IMG/VR virus record: IMGVR_UViG_3300030450_002180 | Span: 1 to 36,678 of that record | Strand: one strand, 5' to 3' | Length of the DNA stretch: 36,678 nt | From: a virus | Translations under genes and position numbers: made by a program | Part shown: positions 1 through 9,487 of the stretch, piece after piece | How positions within the stretch are numbered: position 1 is the stretch's first letter | Layout of the letters: each line of letters begins with the position of its first letter | Notes under the pieces: generated by a model | Database searches by the model: none | The model's input: only the letters and a program-made list of their open reading frames with translations | Told to the model about the DNA's origin: nothing

Positions 1-497
1 CCTTGTCCTGCTTGAGATGCTAATTTTTGAGCCTCGGCGGCTGCAACTTGTGCTCCCTCTACTTCGGCTAAACCAATATCAGCAAGCTTACCTGCAATAC
101 GAGCATCTTCTTTAGCAATTAATACATCTCTATCGTATAGTTGTTTGCTCATTAAATCTCTTATATTAGCTAAATTTTGTGTACCTGCTGCTCCTATTTT
201 TCCTACTGATGCCGCTACACCTCTTTGATCTCCTTCTTGTACAGCTTCTAGTAATTGTTTTTGTTGGGCTGTAGACTCACGCATAGCCCTTCTATAAGAC
301 TCTAACGGCACTTGAAGTTGTCTAGCGTAGTTTACATCCATTTTTTCTTTAGCTTCTTCTAACGCTTTTTCTGCTGCGTTCTCCGCTTGTCTTCTTAATC
401 TATTTTGTTTACCTAGTTGCGCAAAACCTGCCGCAGATGACCCTGCTGCTAATGCTAATCCTGTTAAGCTTATTGCTGTTGATGTTGCTAATGCCAT
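1..497 (-). CDS. Internal virion protein, T7 gp14-like (partial, C-terminus outside window)
   Basis: The reading frame is open from an ATG at 497 to the left edge, about 165 codons, so the C-terminus is missing. The N-terminus is small and hydrophobic (MALATSTAISLTGLALAAGS), like a membrane segment. It is followed by an Ala/Glu/Lys/Gln-rich stretch that reads as helical coiled coil (for example ENAAEKALEEAKEKM). T7 gp14, a core protein ejected into the cell envelope, has the same arrangement of a hydrophobic start and an Ala-rich helical body. The position supports the comparison: it follows a GNAT-like gene directly, as gp14 follows gp13 in T7. The preceding stop and this ATG are separated by one base, so translation is probably coupled. 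The gp14 assignment is inference from architecture and order, not from clear sequence identity. Confidence 0.5.
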   Translation of the reverse strand, partial: MALATSTAISLTGLALAAGSSAAGFAQLGKQNRLRRQAENAAEKALEEAKEKMDVNYARQLQVPLESYRRAMRESTAQQKQLLEAVQEGDQRGVAASVGKIGAAGTQNLANIRDLMSKQLYDRDVLIAKEDARIAGKLADIGLAEVEGAQVAAAEAQKLASQAGQ

Positions 498-498
498 A

Positions 499-909
499 TT
501 ATAATATTTTAATCATTTCGGTTGTATATTTACTTCCTTGTACGAACCCTAAATTTTCATACACATTTACCAAGCTTTTGTTATGTAATAAAGCATATAC
601 ATAACGCATGCCTGATTTTTGACAAACATTTGTTAACGTGTCTATTAAAAGACTAAATGCTTGTTGTCTGTTTTTTCTATTTTTATATTCCATATTTGAT
701 ATCACCCACTCACACCAACCTACCTTTGAATTGGTAATATAAAAAAACCCTGCACATATAGGGGTATCGTTATCTGACACCATAAAACCTCCTGTGCCGT
801 TGTCAGGTAAAAAATCTTTTGGTGGCGGCGTCCAACGCCAATCTTTCCACCATTCTACAAGCGTATCCTCGTAGTCACTTTCTGTGAGTGGACGTATATT
901 TAATTTCAT
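499..909 (-). CDS. GNAT-fold acetyltransferase-like protein in T7 gp13 position
   Basis: This 136-aa protein looks like a GCN5-related N-acetyltransferase. It starts with an N-terminal strand motif (IRPLTESDYEDTL), has a central strand region (GGFMVSDNDTPICAGFF), a long helix after RKNRQQAFSLLIDTL, and ends with the family's typical NKSLVNVYENLGFV pattern, where N and Y are the usual acetyl-CoA-side residues. The glycine-rich Q/RxxGxG/A loop is poorly kept (KNRQQAF), so catalysis is uncertain. Length and position match T7 gp13 (138 aa), an internal virion protein encoded between the tail tubular proteins and gp14 that also has a GNAT-like fold. The gene has its own -7 box five bases before the ATG. 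It may be a virion or assembly protein rather than a metabolic enzyme; this is inference. Confidence 0.7.
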   Translation of the reverse strand: MKLNIRPLTESDYEDTLVEWWKDWRWTPPPKDFLPDNGTGGFMVSDNDTPICAGFFYITNSKVGWCEWVISNMEYKNRKNRQQAFSLLIDTLTNVCQKSGMRYVYALLHNKSLVNVYENLGFVQGSKYTTEMIKIL

Positions 910-914
910 TTATG

Positions 915-922
915 CAAAGATA
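915..922 (-). promoter_or_regulatory. Bacteroidota -7 box (TATCTTTG), GNAT-like gene
   Basis: Exact TAnnTTTG match on the minus strand in the 20-base gap between two genes. The last G lies five bases before the ATG of the GNAT-like gene, so transcription should begin at or within a base or two of the start codon and give an essentially leaderless mRNA. No TTG is evident at the -33 position. Confidence 0.6.
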
Positions 923-929
923 CAAAAAA

Positions 930-1721
930 CTAAGGATAACTTTTAAATATATTTGCACCAACTGAAAAAAGTTCTACAGCTGTAGTCTCACTATTAGTTA
1001 AAGTAATTTCAGCATAATGTCCACGAATACCTAATGCTTGCGCTTCTGCGTTTTTCATAAACATAATATAGTCATTGTTTGTAGGCACGTTACCAGCTGC
1101 CGCTGTATTAACTGTAATAACATTAGTTGTGGTGTCAATAGCTGTAGATACACCTGATAAAGTAGGAGAGTTAGTACAATCTCCATCTGCATTTAAAGTA
1201 CAAAAATAAATTGTGTCTCCAATACTTATTTCTGTGCCTACTGATACATTAAAAGTTAAAGTAGTTGCTCCTAGAACACCACCTACAGTTGTTACTTTTC
1301 CTAGACCACCACCTGATCGTGCGTTCCAGTTTACTACTGAGCTGCTTGTTCTAATATAAGCAAAATATTCTGACTCTTTTTTAACAAAAAAACTACTATT
1401 TATCGTTCCGCTTTGAGCTGTGCCGTCACTATTTAACATATCACTAGTCATGCTTACACCCCACGGAGAATCTGATTCTAAAGAAATAGTTTTAAACAAC
1501 TTTACTTCTAAAGGACTTTGATTAAATACACTTTTAATACTTGATGCTGTATGTGTACCATAATAGGTATTTCGTAACGCATTGACGTTATGACGATAAA
1601 GATTTCCGTTTTTAAAAGAATAAAAATAATTATTCATTCCTATCATATAATCAGGATAATAAGAATAAAAAGAAGGAAACCCTTTTACAGATTCACTATA
1701 TGTTAATGTATAATTTGGCAT
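930..1721 (-). CDS. Tail/virion structural protein (263 aa)
   Basis: This is probably a tail protein of the nozzle or needle region. The first 60 residues hold a pattern seen near the ends of many podovirus tail proteins: SESVKGFPSFYSYYPDYM followed by NNYFYSFKNGNLYRHN. The middle part (about residues 140-220) is a beta-rich Gly/Thr/Val segment with an IGDTIYF motif, resembling the small beta modules in the neighbouring tail proteins. It follows the 1938-aa tail protein directly and precedes the GNAT-like gene. Its -7 box sits four bases before the ATG, so it can also be expressed from its own leaderless transcript. No enzymatic motif is visible. The exact virion position is not known. Confidence 0.55.
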   Translation of the reverse strand: MPNYTLTYSESVKGFPSFYSYYPDYMIGMNNYFYSFKNGNLYRHNVNALRNTYYGTHTASSIKSVFNQSPLEVKLFKTISLESDSPWGVSMTSDMLNSDGTAQSGTINSSFFVKKESEYFAYIRTSSSVVNWNARSGGGLGKVTTVGGVLGATTLTFNVSVGTEISIGDTIYFCTLNADGDCTNSPTLSGVSTAIDTTTNVITVNTAAAGNVPTNNDYIMFMKNAEAQALGIRGHYAEITLTNSETTAVELFSVGANIFKSYP

Positions 1722-1725
1722 GGTA

Positions 1726-1733
1726 CAAAGTTA
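1726..1733 (-). promoter_or_regulatory. Bacteroidota -7 box (TAACTTTG), 263-aa gene
   Basis: Exact TAnnTTTG on the minus strand, four bases before the ATG at 1721 and just after the stop of the 1938-aa gene. It leaves no room for a ribosome-binding site, implying leaderless translation. Confidence 0.55.
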
Positions 1734-1742
1734 TATAATATT

Positions 1743-4700
1743 TTATGTTGGACATGTTGGGCAACCAGGCGCTGTTGATGGCCATACTACTGTTCCTCCT
1801 GTTGATGTAGTAGGTAAAGTAGTTGTACATACATACGCAGTATCTCCGTTCGCTACTGTTGTCGTTTGAGGATTTCCATCTTCATCTGTCCAGCTAAAGT
1901 CAGACGTAGGATTAGGCCCGTCATTAAATAAGTCAGCACAAGCTGGGGTTACACAATATCCTGTTTCTATTACTACTCCACATGAGCTTACAAGCATGTA
2001 GCGATTGTATACATATAAGTAATACCCTGCAGCTAATGCTGTTGTTCCCGCAGAATCACTAAACACCCAGTCTCCTACTGCAGGAGTAGATGCGCCAGTT
2101 GTATGATAAGTAGTAGCAGAAGTATTAGTTTCAGCACACGCATCAGCTTTTACTGCTCGTACTACAGAGGCTGTAGCGCTAGTTAATGCTACCACACATG
2201 GAATATTAAATATAGGTGAAGAAGTAGATGCACCTGAATTAGGACAAATAGCCGCCATTTTAACTGTCATTGTTTTATCAACCACAGTAGCGTCAAAAGG
2301 AATTACCATTTTTAACACCCCTAAACTACCAGCTTGTAAATCTACGTCTGTAATAGTAAAGCTTTCGGTTGTTGCTCCATCCCACACAAACGTACTTGAA
2401 CCGCTGTCATACTCATAAGAGTTCATAGTTAATGTTCCTGCCGCGGCATTTGTACATGTGCTACCCGATAATCCTACTACATCTCCTACACAACCCGTCG
2501 GGTGAGCTGTTAAATCAACTGAAGGCCCTGCTAATGTATCGTATGTCGTGCCGTTATAAGTAATAGAAAGAGCAACAGGCTCTGAACCAGGTGTAAATAA
2601 CACGGTTACTGGGCCTGAAGACTGACCTGTAAAATCAACAGTCATAGTATATACTCCAGGTGAAGGAGTAGAAATAGTCACATTACCTGTATTACACGTA
2701 ACAGCACATCCTGTACAAGCTACCGCGCTAGTTAACGCGCCAGCTATTTGTTGTCTATAGCTAGTTGGAGATGGTGTAGTAGCATAATATCCATCAGCCG
2801 CTAATGTCGTAAGGTTTGCGTCAGTATAAATCGCAGTTGCTGTAGCTAAAGTAGATGAATCTAAATAATATGTAGAAGAAGAAGTACATGTACAGCACAC
2901 GTCTACAGGATCAGATACATGATAACATAACGTAACAGATGTCGGCTCACGGTAATCGCTTACTAAATATAAATATGGGTCAGGAGTAGCATTAGTATAA
3001 GTAAAGCTTGCTTGATATTTTCCTGTTGAAGGATTAGTAATAGGAGTAGCTGTACTTAATAAAGGAATAAGAGTGTTAATATCAGCGTCGGTATCGGTAT
3101 ACAACGTACTAGATACTAAATATTTAAATTTATCTTTAGCGCTATCAAAAACAAAATCATCCCCTACTTGTTTTTCAGATATCATCGTTATCGTTTCTCC
3201 TGTTAAAGGAAATACTCCTGTTCCTGCAGTTCCCGTTTGAGTTCTATAATTTGAAATTCCATCTGCTTCAAAAATAATTTGAGTTTCATCGTAAGCCGAT
3301 CCAAATGTAAAAGCATCGTGAATAAGCTGTCCTGACTCCCCAGGAACATTTAACGCTAATTGTATAATTGTTAATTCATTTGTAGCAGGACAAGATACTT
3401 TAAGTGTATAAGAAGCTTTTCCTCCTGCGCTTGGCGCAGTAACAGCTACATCTACTTGGTTTACAGTAGATAAACTTTTTGAAAACGTATAACTTCCTGA
3501 AGCAGAGATAGCCCCTGATGATCCTGCCGCTACGCCATTATAGGTAGTAGACACAGTAATAGTGTTTCCTACATCTATACTGTCTATAGTATAGGTTACG
3601 GTTATTAAACCTGTTGTTGCGCCTGCGTCTACACAATACACATACGAATCGGTAGTCTCATTTTGAGAGACCTCAGTATCACAAGCAATACAAACCGTTG
3701 GTGTAGGTATAGCATCTTCATTGTTTGATAATACATATTCATTCATATAAGGATCAAATCCACCTAGTTTTTGTGTATAAAAATTTGTATTAAATAAATC
3801 TCTAAACCATGACCTCATGCCCGCTTCAGAAATTACACTTAATTTGTCGGTGTTATAAGAAGAGCCTTTTAATTGTAGAACAGCTCCTCTTTTAGCGTCA
3901 GTAAAATATCTATTATACCCATAGGCAACAAAACTTTCAGCGTTGTGGCTAATACCATATTCTTCTGTTCTAGCAATTTGTGTTCCTAACACTGTAGGAG
4001 TAGATACAATCGCTCCTCCTGCCGCAGCGTCTGAAATTAAATTTTTGTCTGCAAGCACATACGATATTTTATCTTCTTGTAAGACTAATATATCTGTTTC
4101 TCTAGCGTGTAAAATTTCAATACTACCAAATGATTTTTCTAAATTTTTAAAATTTGCTAAGCTTAAATTAAACTCGTTTAAATTATTAATATTAGACTCG
4201 TCGTTATACACACCACTATAAGTAATTCCTGCAAACCTATCTGCTTCTTTATATTCTTGATTTGCAACTGTCGTTGTTCTTTCTCCTAGATTAAAAGAAT
4301 GCCCTGTAAGTGAATCAAATATTTTATAACTTTCTACTCCATTTCCAAAAGTAAAACAATCAAAAAAATCTAAATTTATAATTCCTTCTTGAGTTGATGT
4401 TTGAGGTTGATTGTCGGTGGCGCTAGCTGTTAATATCGTATAAGTTTCCCCTGAAACCATAATGTCAGCGTCTAAGCTAAGGACAGTTGCGCTGTCAATA
4501 GCAGTTATTTTAGCTGATGTATTATCAGTGGTATTAAACACCGTGTCTCCTATAGCTATGAACGGAGTAGCAGAATTTGGTATACTCGGAAAAGTTTTAC
4601 TGCTATCTACTAATTTATTAACAGTTGTTCCTGTAGTTGTTCCTGATAACAAAGTATGCCCGTCAGTATGATATCCATTTACAATATCATAATTTTTACT

Positions 4701-7559
4701 TCCATCATAATATAAATCTACATCTGCGTCTATAGGAACGGTTTCAAACACCATTGTTGTTTCTGCTCTAACCACTTCAATCTCACAACTTATTACTGAT
4801 GTTCTTTCTCGACCTCCAAAATCACCAAAACACGCCGCCACTCCTCCTCTTATTCTAAGCTCTAATTGTTTATCTACCGCATCTGTTCCATCAGTAGAAA
4901 AAAATTGATATTGATTATCATTATTTATAAAAGCAGGGTCATTTGGGTTTGTGGTGTTGTTTCCAATAGTAGAGTTAAAAGTATTAGAAACGGTAAATCC
5001 AGACTCAATACTAACTCCTCCTGTAAAATCTATTCCTTCTCCTATCACAAAATCATACAAGTTATCATAATCGGTTGATGCTGTAAAGGTTTTTTCATAT
5101 TCATAAGCAAGAAAAGGACATGTAGAAGCTCCTCTTTGTGCACGATTTCTTTCTAACATTATAGTAAATTTTACCCTAGAGCCTTGCGGTAAATCATAAT
5201 TAGCATAGGTAGTTGTGCCTGTCGCATCAGTAGAAGAAGTGTAACATGGATATTTTAATACTCCACTTGAAGTGTTTCGAGAAGGGTTTTCAACTTGTTT
5301 CAGCCCGTTATAAATAAAATAATCAGCATCAGCAGTATTGCCTGCAGAAAAATTACGAGGTTTTAATTGTAAATATACTCCCTTTAAAGGCTCAACTGCA
5401 TTCCCTGCAGAATCTGTTATTCCAGTTAAAAATCCTGCTGCTTGAGAAGATACATCTAACGCAACGGTAGTAACTAATTGACCTACTGGGCCGTTACAAT
5501 CTCGTTTTACTACAAGCCTATCTCCCGCCTTAACCATTGTTTGATTGTTGCTTTCTAGTTTAAAATAAACAGAATTATCACGGCTATCTTTATAAAAAAT
5601 ATTTGCATAAATAGTTTCGTAAGTTGCTTGAGAGCGTTTGACTACAAATTTATATTTGGTAGCCCACGTAGGAGCTAATAAAAGTGGGGTAATAGGAAGT
5701 TGCGCTCTAATATAATTTTGTCTTGTAGAGTTTCTTGCAGGAACAAACACGGTATTGTTTTGAGATACTAATGCGGTAGTTGCTCTATTGTACTCATCCA
5801 TATAAACAATACCCACCTCATAATCACGATTACTATGTAAGCTTTTTATGCTTCCGTCTTGAAGAAAATTTACATCAGGAGTAGTAGTAAATTTAAAATA
5901 TTGATATAACGGGCTAGCTGTACCTCCTGCGGGATTAGTATCTGTATATTTCATAGCAAGAAGTTGTATTTTTATTTCATCACTTCCTGGGGTAGTTATT
6001 AACGCTAATGCCGATGAATACGATTGGCCTACACCCGATATTCCACTATCATTTTTTACCCAGCTAATATTACTATCACTATCTGTAGGGTTAGTTACAC
6101 TACAATTAAAAATATCTGTAAGAGTTGTTCCTAAAGCACAATTGGCTACAGTTTGAATATTAGTCGGTGTTCCTAAAGCGTTAGCAAACTCTGCGCTTGA
6201 CGCCATGTCATAGGTGTTATTATAGCTGTTAGATAAAGTAAAAGTTAAAGTAAATTCCGTAGCCGCTTGACCTGTGCTTACTCCCCCTGATGTGCCACTC
6301 CATGTAGAATGAATATAAGTAAAATTAATAGTTAAAATAGACCCTGCCGTATAAGTTAACCCCGACATATCAATAGTAGCTTGAGAATCGGTAGTGGTAA
6401 CCGTTCCGTCAATCGTATAATTTGATCCATTAGTAAGAGTAGATGTGGGGGTGCTTAGTGTAATATCTTTTTCTTGTAAAGAAGTAGTGTAAGTTAAAGA
6501 TACCTTCTCGTCGTTTTTATCTATTAAATTGTAACCATCTACATAATTTCCATAAAACAAACGATTCCCCATCATTGTTTGAGCTTGAGCATAACGCGGC
6601 ACGTTATCATACAAACGCAGCAGCTCATCTGATCCTAATGTAGTATATATTTTACCGTTATCAAAAGTAATAGTTTGGGTGTTATTGTCTGCCCATCCTA
6701 CATCATCTTTAGTATAGCGTTCTATTACATTAATAGTTGTTTCGTCAGTCATTTTAAAACATAAATCTATTCCGACTACATTTTCTCCTCCCGTATCAAA
6801 ACTAATATTTACAGTATTGTAAATATTTTCCATCCCATTATTTTCATAAGTTGCGGGGTCTAAACGAAATGTTCCTGGAACAAATGCAGGCTCAGTAAAT
6901 TGAGACAGCGCGCTATATTCTCCGTCTTTATATTTATACCTATAAGCAAAAGCAATAAACCTATCTTCAATATAATTATCAGGGTTGCTGCTTTTAAACA
7001 AAGAAATTGTAGGAGCGGTTTTTGGAGGCGCAACTATTACGTTAATATCTTCGGCTTTTATATTATCAACACCAGCTACACTAGGAGCGGGATAAGAACG
7101 GGTAACATTTATTTTTCTAGGAGGATTATAATCGTCAGTAAAAAACAATAAATCATCTACTTTATTTACCCCTGTAATTAAATATTTTGTGTTAAAATTT
7201 AAAACAGTTTTAGACAACACATGATAAGTAAGAGTGTTGTCAGTTGTTTTAAAAGAAACAATCATATCTATATTAGAATTGTCATCGCCTTGAAACCCTT
7301 TTACAAACCAATATACAGTTTCATTTGCTCCGTCTTCATACACTCCAATACATTTACTGGTAGAAGCTAAATTAATTCCTAAATAACGTAAAGTAGTAAG
7401 TTGACTGTTTCCTTTAGAATTTTCTACTGAACCGATTTCTGTGTTTTCTGTAGAGCCTAGACGAACGTTCATGGCGTCTACATATTCTCCTTGACGAACT
7501 AAACGCTCATCAACGCTTTTATTCATTCGTCCTAATATAAAATTCTTTTGTATTTCCAT
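1743..7559 (-). CDS. Giant tail nozzle/DNA stabilisation protein (crAss-like 'stabilisation protein')
   Basis: At 1938 residues this is the largest protein in the window. The start, KNFILGRMNKSVDERLVRQG then YVDAMNVRLGSTENTEIGS, is characteristic of the tail stabilisation/tubular proteins of crAss-like phages, related in role to P22 gp10 and T7 gp12, which close the portal channel and form the tail nozzle. The first roughly 1,250 residues are beta-rich, as in beta-propeller nozzle proteins. A small beta module lies near residues 975-1045 (NKLVDSSKTFPSIP ... ITAIDSATVLSLDADI) and has a counterpart in the 333-aa ring protein. From about residue 1290 the protein becomes rich in paired cysteines and Ig-like strands, with a repeated domain near 1556-1620 and 1806-1880. 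The start follows the stop of the 307-aa gene by one base. The nozzle role is inferred from family and position; the C-terminal extension is probably surface-exposed. Confidence 0.75.
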   Translation of the reverse strand: MEIQKNFILGRMNKSVDERLVRQGEYVDAMNVRLGSTENTEIGSVENSKGNSQLTTLRYLGINLASTSKCIGVYEDGANETVYWFVKGFQGDDNSNIDMIVSFKTTDNTLTYHVLSKTVLNFNTKYLITGVNKVDDLLFFTDDYNPPRKINVTRSYPAPSVAGVDNIKAEDINVIVAPPKTAPTISLFKSSNPDNYIEDRFIAFAYRYKYKDGEYSALSQFTEPAFVPGTFRLDPATYENNGMENIYNTVNISFDTGGENVVGIDLCFKMTDETTINVIERYTKDDVGWADNNTQTITFDNGKIYTTLGSDELLRLYDNVPRYAQAQTMMGNRLFYGNYVDGYNLIDKNDEKVSLTYTTSLQEKDITLSTPTSTLTNGSNYTIDGTVTTTDSQATIDMSGLTYTAGSILTINFTYIHSTWSGTSGGVSTGQAATEFTLTFTLSNSYNNTYDMASSAEFANALGTPTNIQTVANCALGTTLTDIFNCSVTNPTDSDSNISWVKNDSGISGVGQSYSSALALITTPGSDEIKIQLLAMKYTDTNPAGGTASPLYQYFKFTTTPDVNFLQDGSIKSLHSNRDYEVGIVYMDEYNRATTALVSQNNTVFVPARNSTRQNYIRAQLPITPLLLAPTWATKYKFVVKRSQATYETIYANIFYKDSRDNSVYFKLESNNQTMVKAGDRLVVKRDCNGPVGQLVTTVALDVSSQAAGFLTGITDSAGNAVEPLKGVYLQLKPRNFSAGNTADADYFIYNGLKQVENPSRNTSSGVLKYPCYTSSTDATGTTTYANYDLPQGSRVKFTIMLERNRAQRGASTCPFLAYEYEKTFTASTDYDNLYDFVIGEGIDFTGGVSIESGFTVSNTFNSTIGNNTTNPNDPAFINNDNQYQFFSTDGTDAVDKQLELRIRGGVAACFGDFGGRERTSVISCEIEVVRAETTMVFETVPIDADVDLYYDGSKNYDIVNGYHTDGHTLLSGTTTGTTVNKLVDSSKTFPSIPNSATPFIAIGDTVFNTTDNTSAKITAIDSATVLSLDADIMVSGETYTILTASATDNQPQTSTQEGIINLDFFDCFTFGNGVESYKIFDSLTGHSFNLGERTTTVANQEYKEADRFAGITYSGVYNDESNINNLNEFNLSLANFKNLEKSFGSIEILHARETDILVLQEDKISYVLADKNLISDAAAGGAIVSTPTVLGTQIARTEEYGISHNAESFVAYGYNRYFTDAKRGAVLQLKGSSYNTDKLSVISEAGMRSWFRDLFNTNFYTQKLGGFDPYMNEYVLSNNEDAIPTPTVCIACDTEVSQNETTDSYVYCVDAGATTGLITVTYTIDSIDVGNTITVSTTYNGVAAGSSGAISASGSYTFSKSLSTVNQVDVAVTAPSAGGKASYTLKVSCPATNELTIIQLALNVPGESGQLIHDAFTFGSAYDETQIIFEADGISNYRTQTGTAGTGVFPLTGETITMISEKQVGDDFVFDSAKDKFKYLVSSTLYTDTDADINTLIPLLSTATPITNPSTGKYQASFTYTNATPDPYLYLVSDYREPTSVTLCYHVSDPVDVCCTCTSSSTYYLDSSTLATATAIYTDANLTTLAADGYYATTPSPTSYRQQIAGALTSAVACTGCAVTCNTGNVTISTPSPGVYTMTVDFTGQSSGPVTVLFTPGSEPVALSITYNGTTYDTLAGPSVDLTAHPTGCVGDVVGLSGSTCTNAAAGTLTMNSYEYDSGSSTFVWDGATTESFTITDVDLQAGSLGVLKMVIPFDATVVDKTMTVKMAAICPNSGASTSSPIFNIPCVVALTSATASVVRAVKADACAETNTSATTYHTTGASTPAVGDWVFSDSAGTTALAAGYYLYVYNRYMLVSSCGVVIETGYCVTPACADLFNDGPNPTSDFSWTDEDGNPQTTTVANGDTAYVCTTTLPTTSTGGTVVWPSTAPGCPTCPT

Positions 7560-7560
7560 G

Positions 7561-8484
7561 CTATTTTATCCACTTGGCTTGACCCCTAAGGTTCATTAAC
7601 AACCTGCTAGGGTGAATATTACTTAATCGTATTTTTGCATTGCGTAACAAAGAAGATTTATCTTTTTGCGCTCTTCTTACAATATACTCTTGAATCCCCA
7701 AGCGGCTATTTAAAATAGCATATTTTATATAAGCATAGACATATTCTTCAAATAACTTGTTAACATTTACATTTCCATCTGCTCCGCTTTCCATACCATC
7801 TGAAACGTATTCTAATATACATTTTTCTCCTTTCATTCCAGAGCTAAAGTTAATCACCCCACCTCTTTTGTTTATGCTAAACGTAGGATTAGAATTAGCC
7901 GTCTCAGTATTTAAACCGTATCGTTGTCCTACTCCGTATTCAAAATACCAATTTCCATCTATACACCACCCTTCGCAGTTATTGTAAGGGCTGTCTTCAT
8001 TAAGATAAAGGCTTTTTAACTTTCCATCTAAACGAGCTAAATCAATACCTGAGTTTTCTGGTTTTAAAACATTACCCTCTTGGTCAAATAATATTTTATT
8101 ATTATTATCTTGTAGGTAAGCGCCGCTCCAATTTGTTTGAATGTTTTCAGTTAACGGAAATAAGGTGTTGTCTTTAAATAAAGAAATACGCACATAATTT
8201 ACATAGTCTTGTGGAAGAATAAAACGAATATCATTTCCAATATCTAATTCTAAAATTTTTATTTCTTTTAACGCATCATAATTTAATTCTTGAATTGCTC
8301 TTTTTGCATGAAACAACACTTGATATCTGTTTAAATCATTTACTAATTTATCATTACCAACATACATTAACATAAAGTTGTTAACAATATCTGCTAATGA
8401 GACGTACTGATATGAACCCCAATTTTCATCGGTCGGCGTATTGCCGTTGTTTTCGTAATATTTGTAATCTGTTATATAAGCCAT
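7561..8484 (-). CDS. Tail ring/adaptor protein (crAss-like, 307 aa)
   Basis: This looks like one of the ring (adaptor) proteins that sit under the portal in crAss-like and related podoviruses. The N-terminal half contains SLADIVNNFMLMYVG, then FHAKRAIQELNYDALKEIK and LPQDYVNYVRISL; the last, with its QDYVNY core, is a recurrent signature of this virion family. The C-terminal part (YVYAYIKYAILNSRLG ... RRAQKDKSSLLRNAKIRL) is helical and basic, as in gp4/gp11-type adaptors. It begins one base after the 333-aa gene's stop and ends one base before the nozzle gene, so the three genes are read from one message. No catalytic motif is seen. Confidence 0.65.
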   Translation of the reverse strand: MAYITDYKYYENNGNTPTDENWGSYQYVSLADIVNNFMLMYVGNDKLVNDLNRYQVLFHAKRAIQELNYDALKEIKILELDIGNDIRFILPQDYVNYVRISLFKDNTLFPLTENIQTNWSGAYLQDNNNKILFDQEGNVLKPENSGIDLARLDGKLKSLYLNEDSPYNNCEGWCIDGNWYFEYGVGQRYGLNTETANSNPTFSINKRGGVINFSSGMKGEKCILEYVSDGMESGADGNVNVNKLFEEYVYAYIKYAILNSRLGIQEYIVRRAQKDKSSLLRNAKIRLSNIHPSRLLMNLRGQAKWIK

Positions 8485-8485
8485 A

Positions 8486-9487
8486 TTATTCTGCTACTTC
8501 TTCTTGGTTTTCTCTTGCTTCCTCTACTTGTCCAAATTTATACACTTCTCCTTCTCTAATAGAGATTCCAGCAAATTGTAATATTTTATTTACCAAATCA
8601 GGTTCGTCTGAGCTTGGTAATTCAAAGTCTTGATAGTCTGCTTTTGTAGGATCAAAAACAGGTGCTCCTGTAACCACATTAGTATATGTCCATTTAGGAG
8701 TAAGTGGATACCTAACATATTGTGCTTGAACTGCGCCTTTTTGTCTGATAGTGCTTGGGTATACCGTTACAGTATTTCCTGTTCCTGTAGAGGTTGCTCC
8801 ACCTAACACATAACACGGATACTCACTAGTAGGGGCAGTAAGCGATGAGCTAGTTAAATAAAAAATTTTGTTTTGTGTTACACGCTCTACTTCTCTTATT
8901 TGATCAGCGTTGTATATAACATAATTTTGTCCTGCTGCCATTATATCCTCACTTAAACTTAAAGTGGTGGCGCTATCAACTGCAGTAACATACGCCTTCG
9001 ATATAGGAGCGGAACTGGTGTTCACTACAATACTCCCGACAGCAGGTGAAATTGCAGGAATAGTAGAAAATGTTTGACCCCCATCAATAAGTTTGTATCC
9101 TTGTGCGCCTGTGGTTGTACCATTAAATAGTTCGGCGGGATAATAAAAAATTTTGTTTATAAAATAATAATCAGAAGGAAGGCTATATAAGTTAGCGTTA
9201 TTTAAGTTGGCTACAGTTTGATCTAAAAATACTTCTGCAGAAAAACTATCCATTACTTCTAATAACCCTTTGTTTATATCCGCATATCCTGAGTTATTTA
9301 CTGTACGTTTAGCAATGGCTGTACGTAGGTTTTCTGAGCTCAACCACTGGTTATATTGATAGAAATAATCTTCAAAAATATCGAGTTGTGCTTGTTGTGC
9401 AAACAAGTTAAAATCACCAGGAGAAATGTACCCGTAATTGTTTTTGTTTGCTATTGCCAATACAGTTTGTCTTACTGAATCAATCAT
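8486..9487 (-). CDS. Tail ring/adaptor protein (333 aa) with inserted beta module
   Basis: The N-terminal helices (GYISPGDFNLFAQQAQLDIF then YYQYNQWL-like aromatic residues) match a family of structural ring proteins found beside the 307-aa type in crAss-like and flavobacterial podoviruses. Around residues 130-195 a Gly/Thr/Val-rich beta segment appears to be inserted (YKLIDGGQTFSTIP ... VTAVDSATTLSLSEDI). It closely resembles a segment of the 1938-aa nozzle protein. The C-terminal part returns to the expected family pattern, with YPLTPKWTY and ADYQDFELPSSDEPDLVNKI. The gene is the first of the tail operon: its -7 box lies 16 bases before the ATG and a terminator separates it from the upstream gene. 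It is probably a head-tail connector ring; its stoichiometry and exact place are unknown. Confidence 0.6.
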   Translation of the reverse strand: MIDSVRQTVLAIANKNNYGYISPGDFNLFAQQAQLDIFEDYFYQYNQWLSSENLRTAIAKRTVNNSGYADINKGLLEVMDSFSAEVFLDQTVANLNNANLYSLPSDYYFINKIFYYPAELFNGTTTGAQGYKLIDGGQTFSTIPAISPAVGSIVVNTSSAPISKAYVTAVDSATTLSLSEDIMAAGQNYVIYNADQIREVERVTQNKIFYLTSSSLTAPTSEYPCYVLGGATSTGTGNTVTVYPSTIRQKGAVQAQYVRYPLTPKWTYTNVVTGAPVFDPTKADYQDFELPSSDEPDLVNKILQFAGISIREGEVYKFGQVEEARENQEEVAE

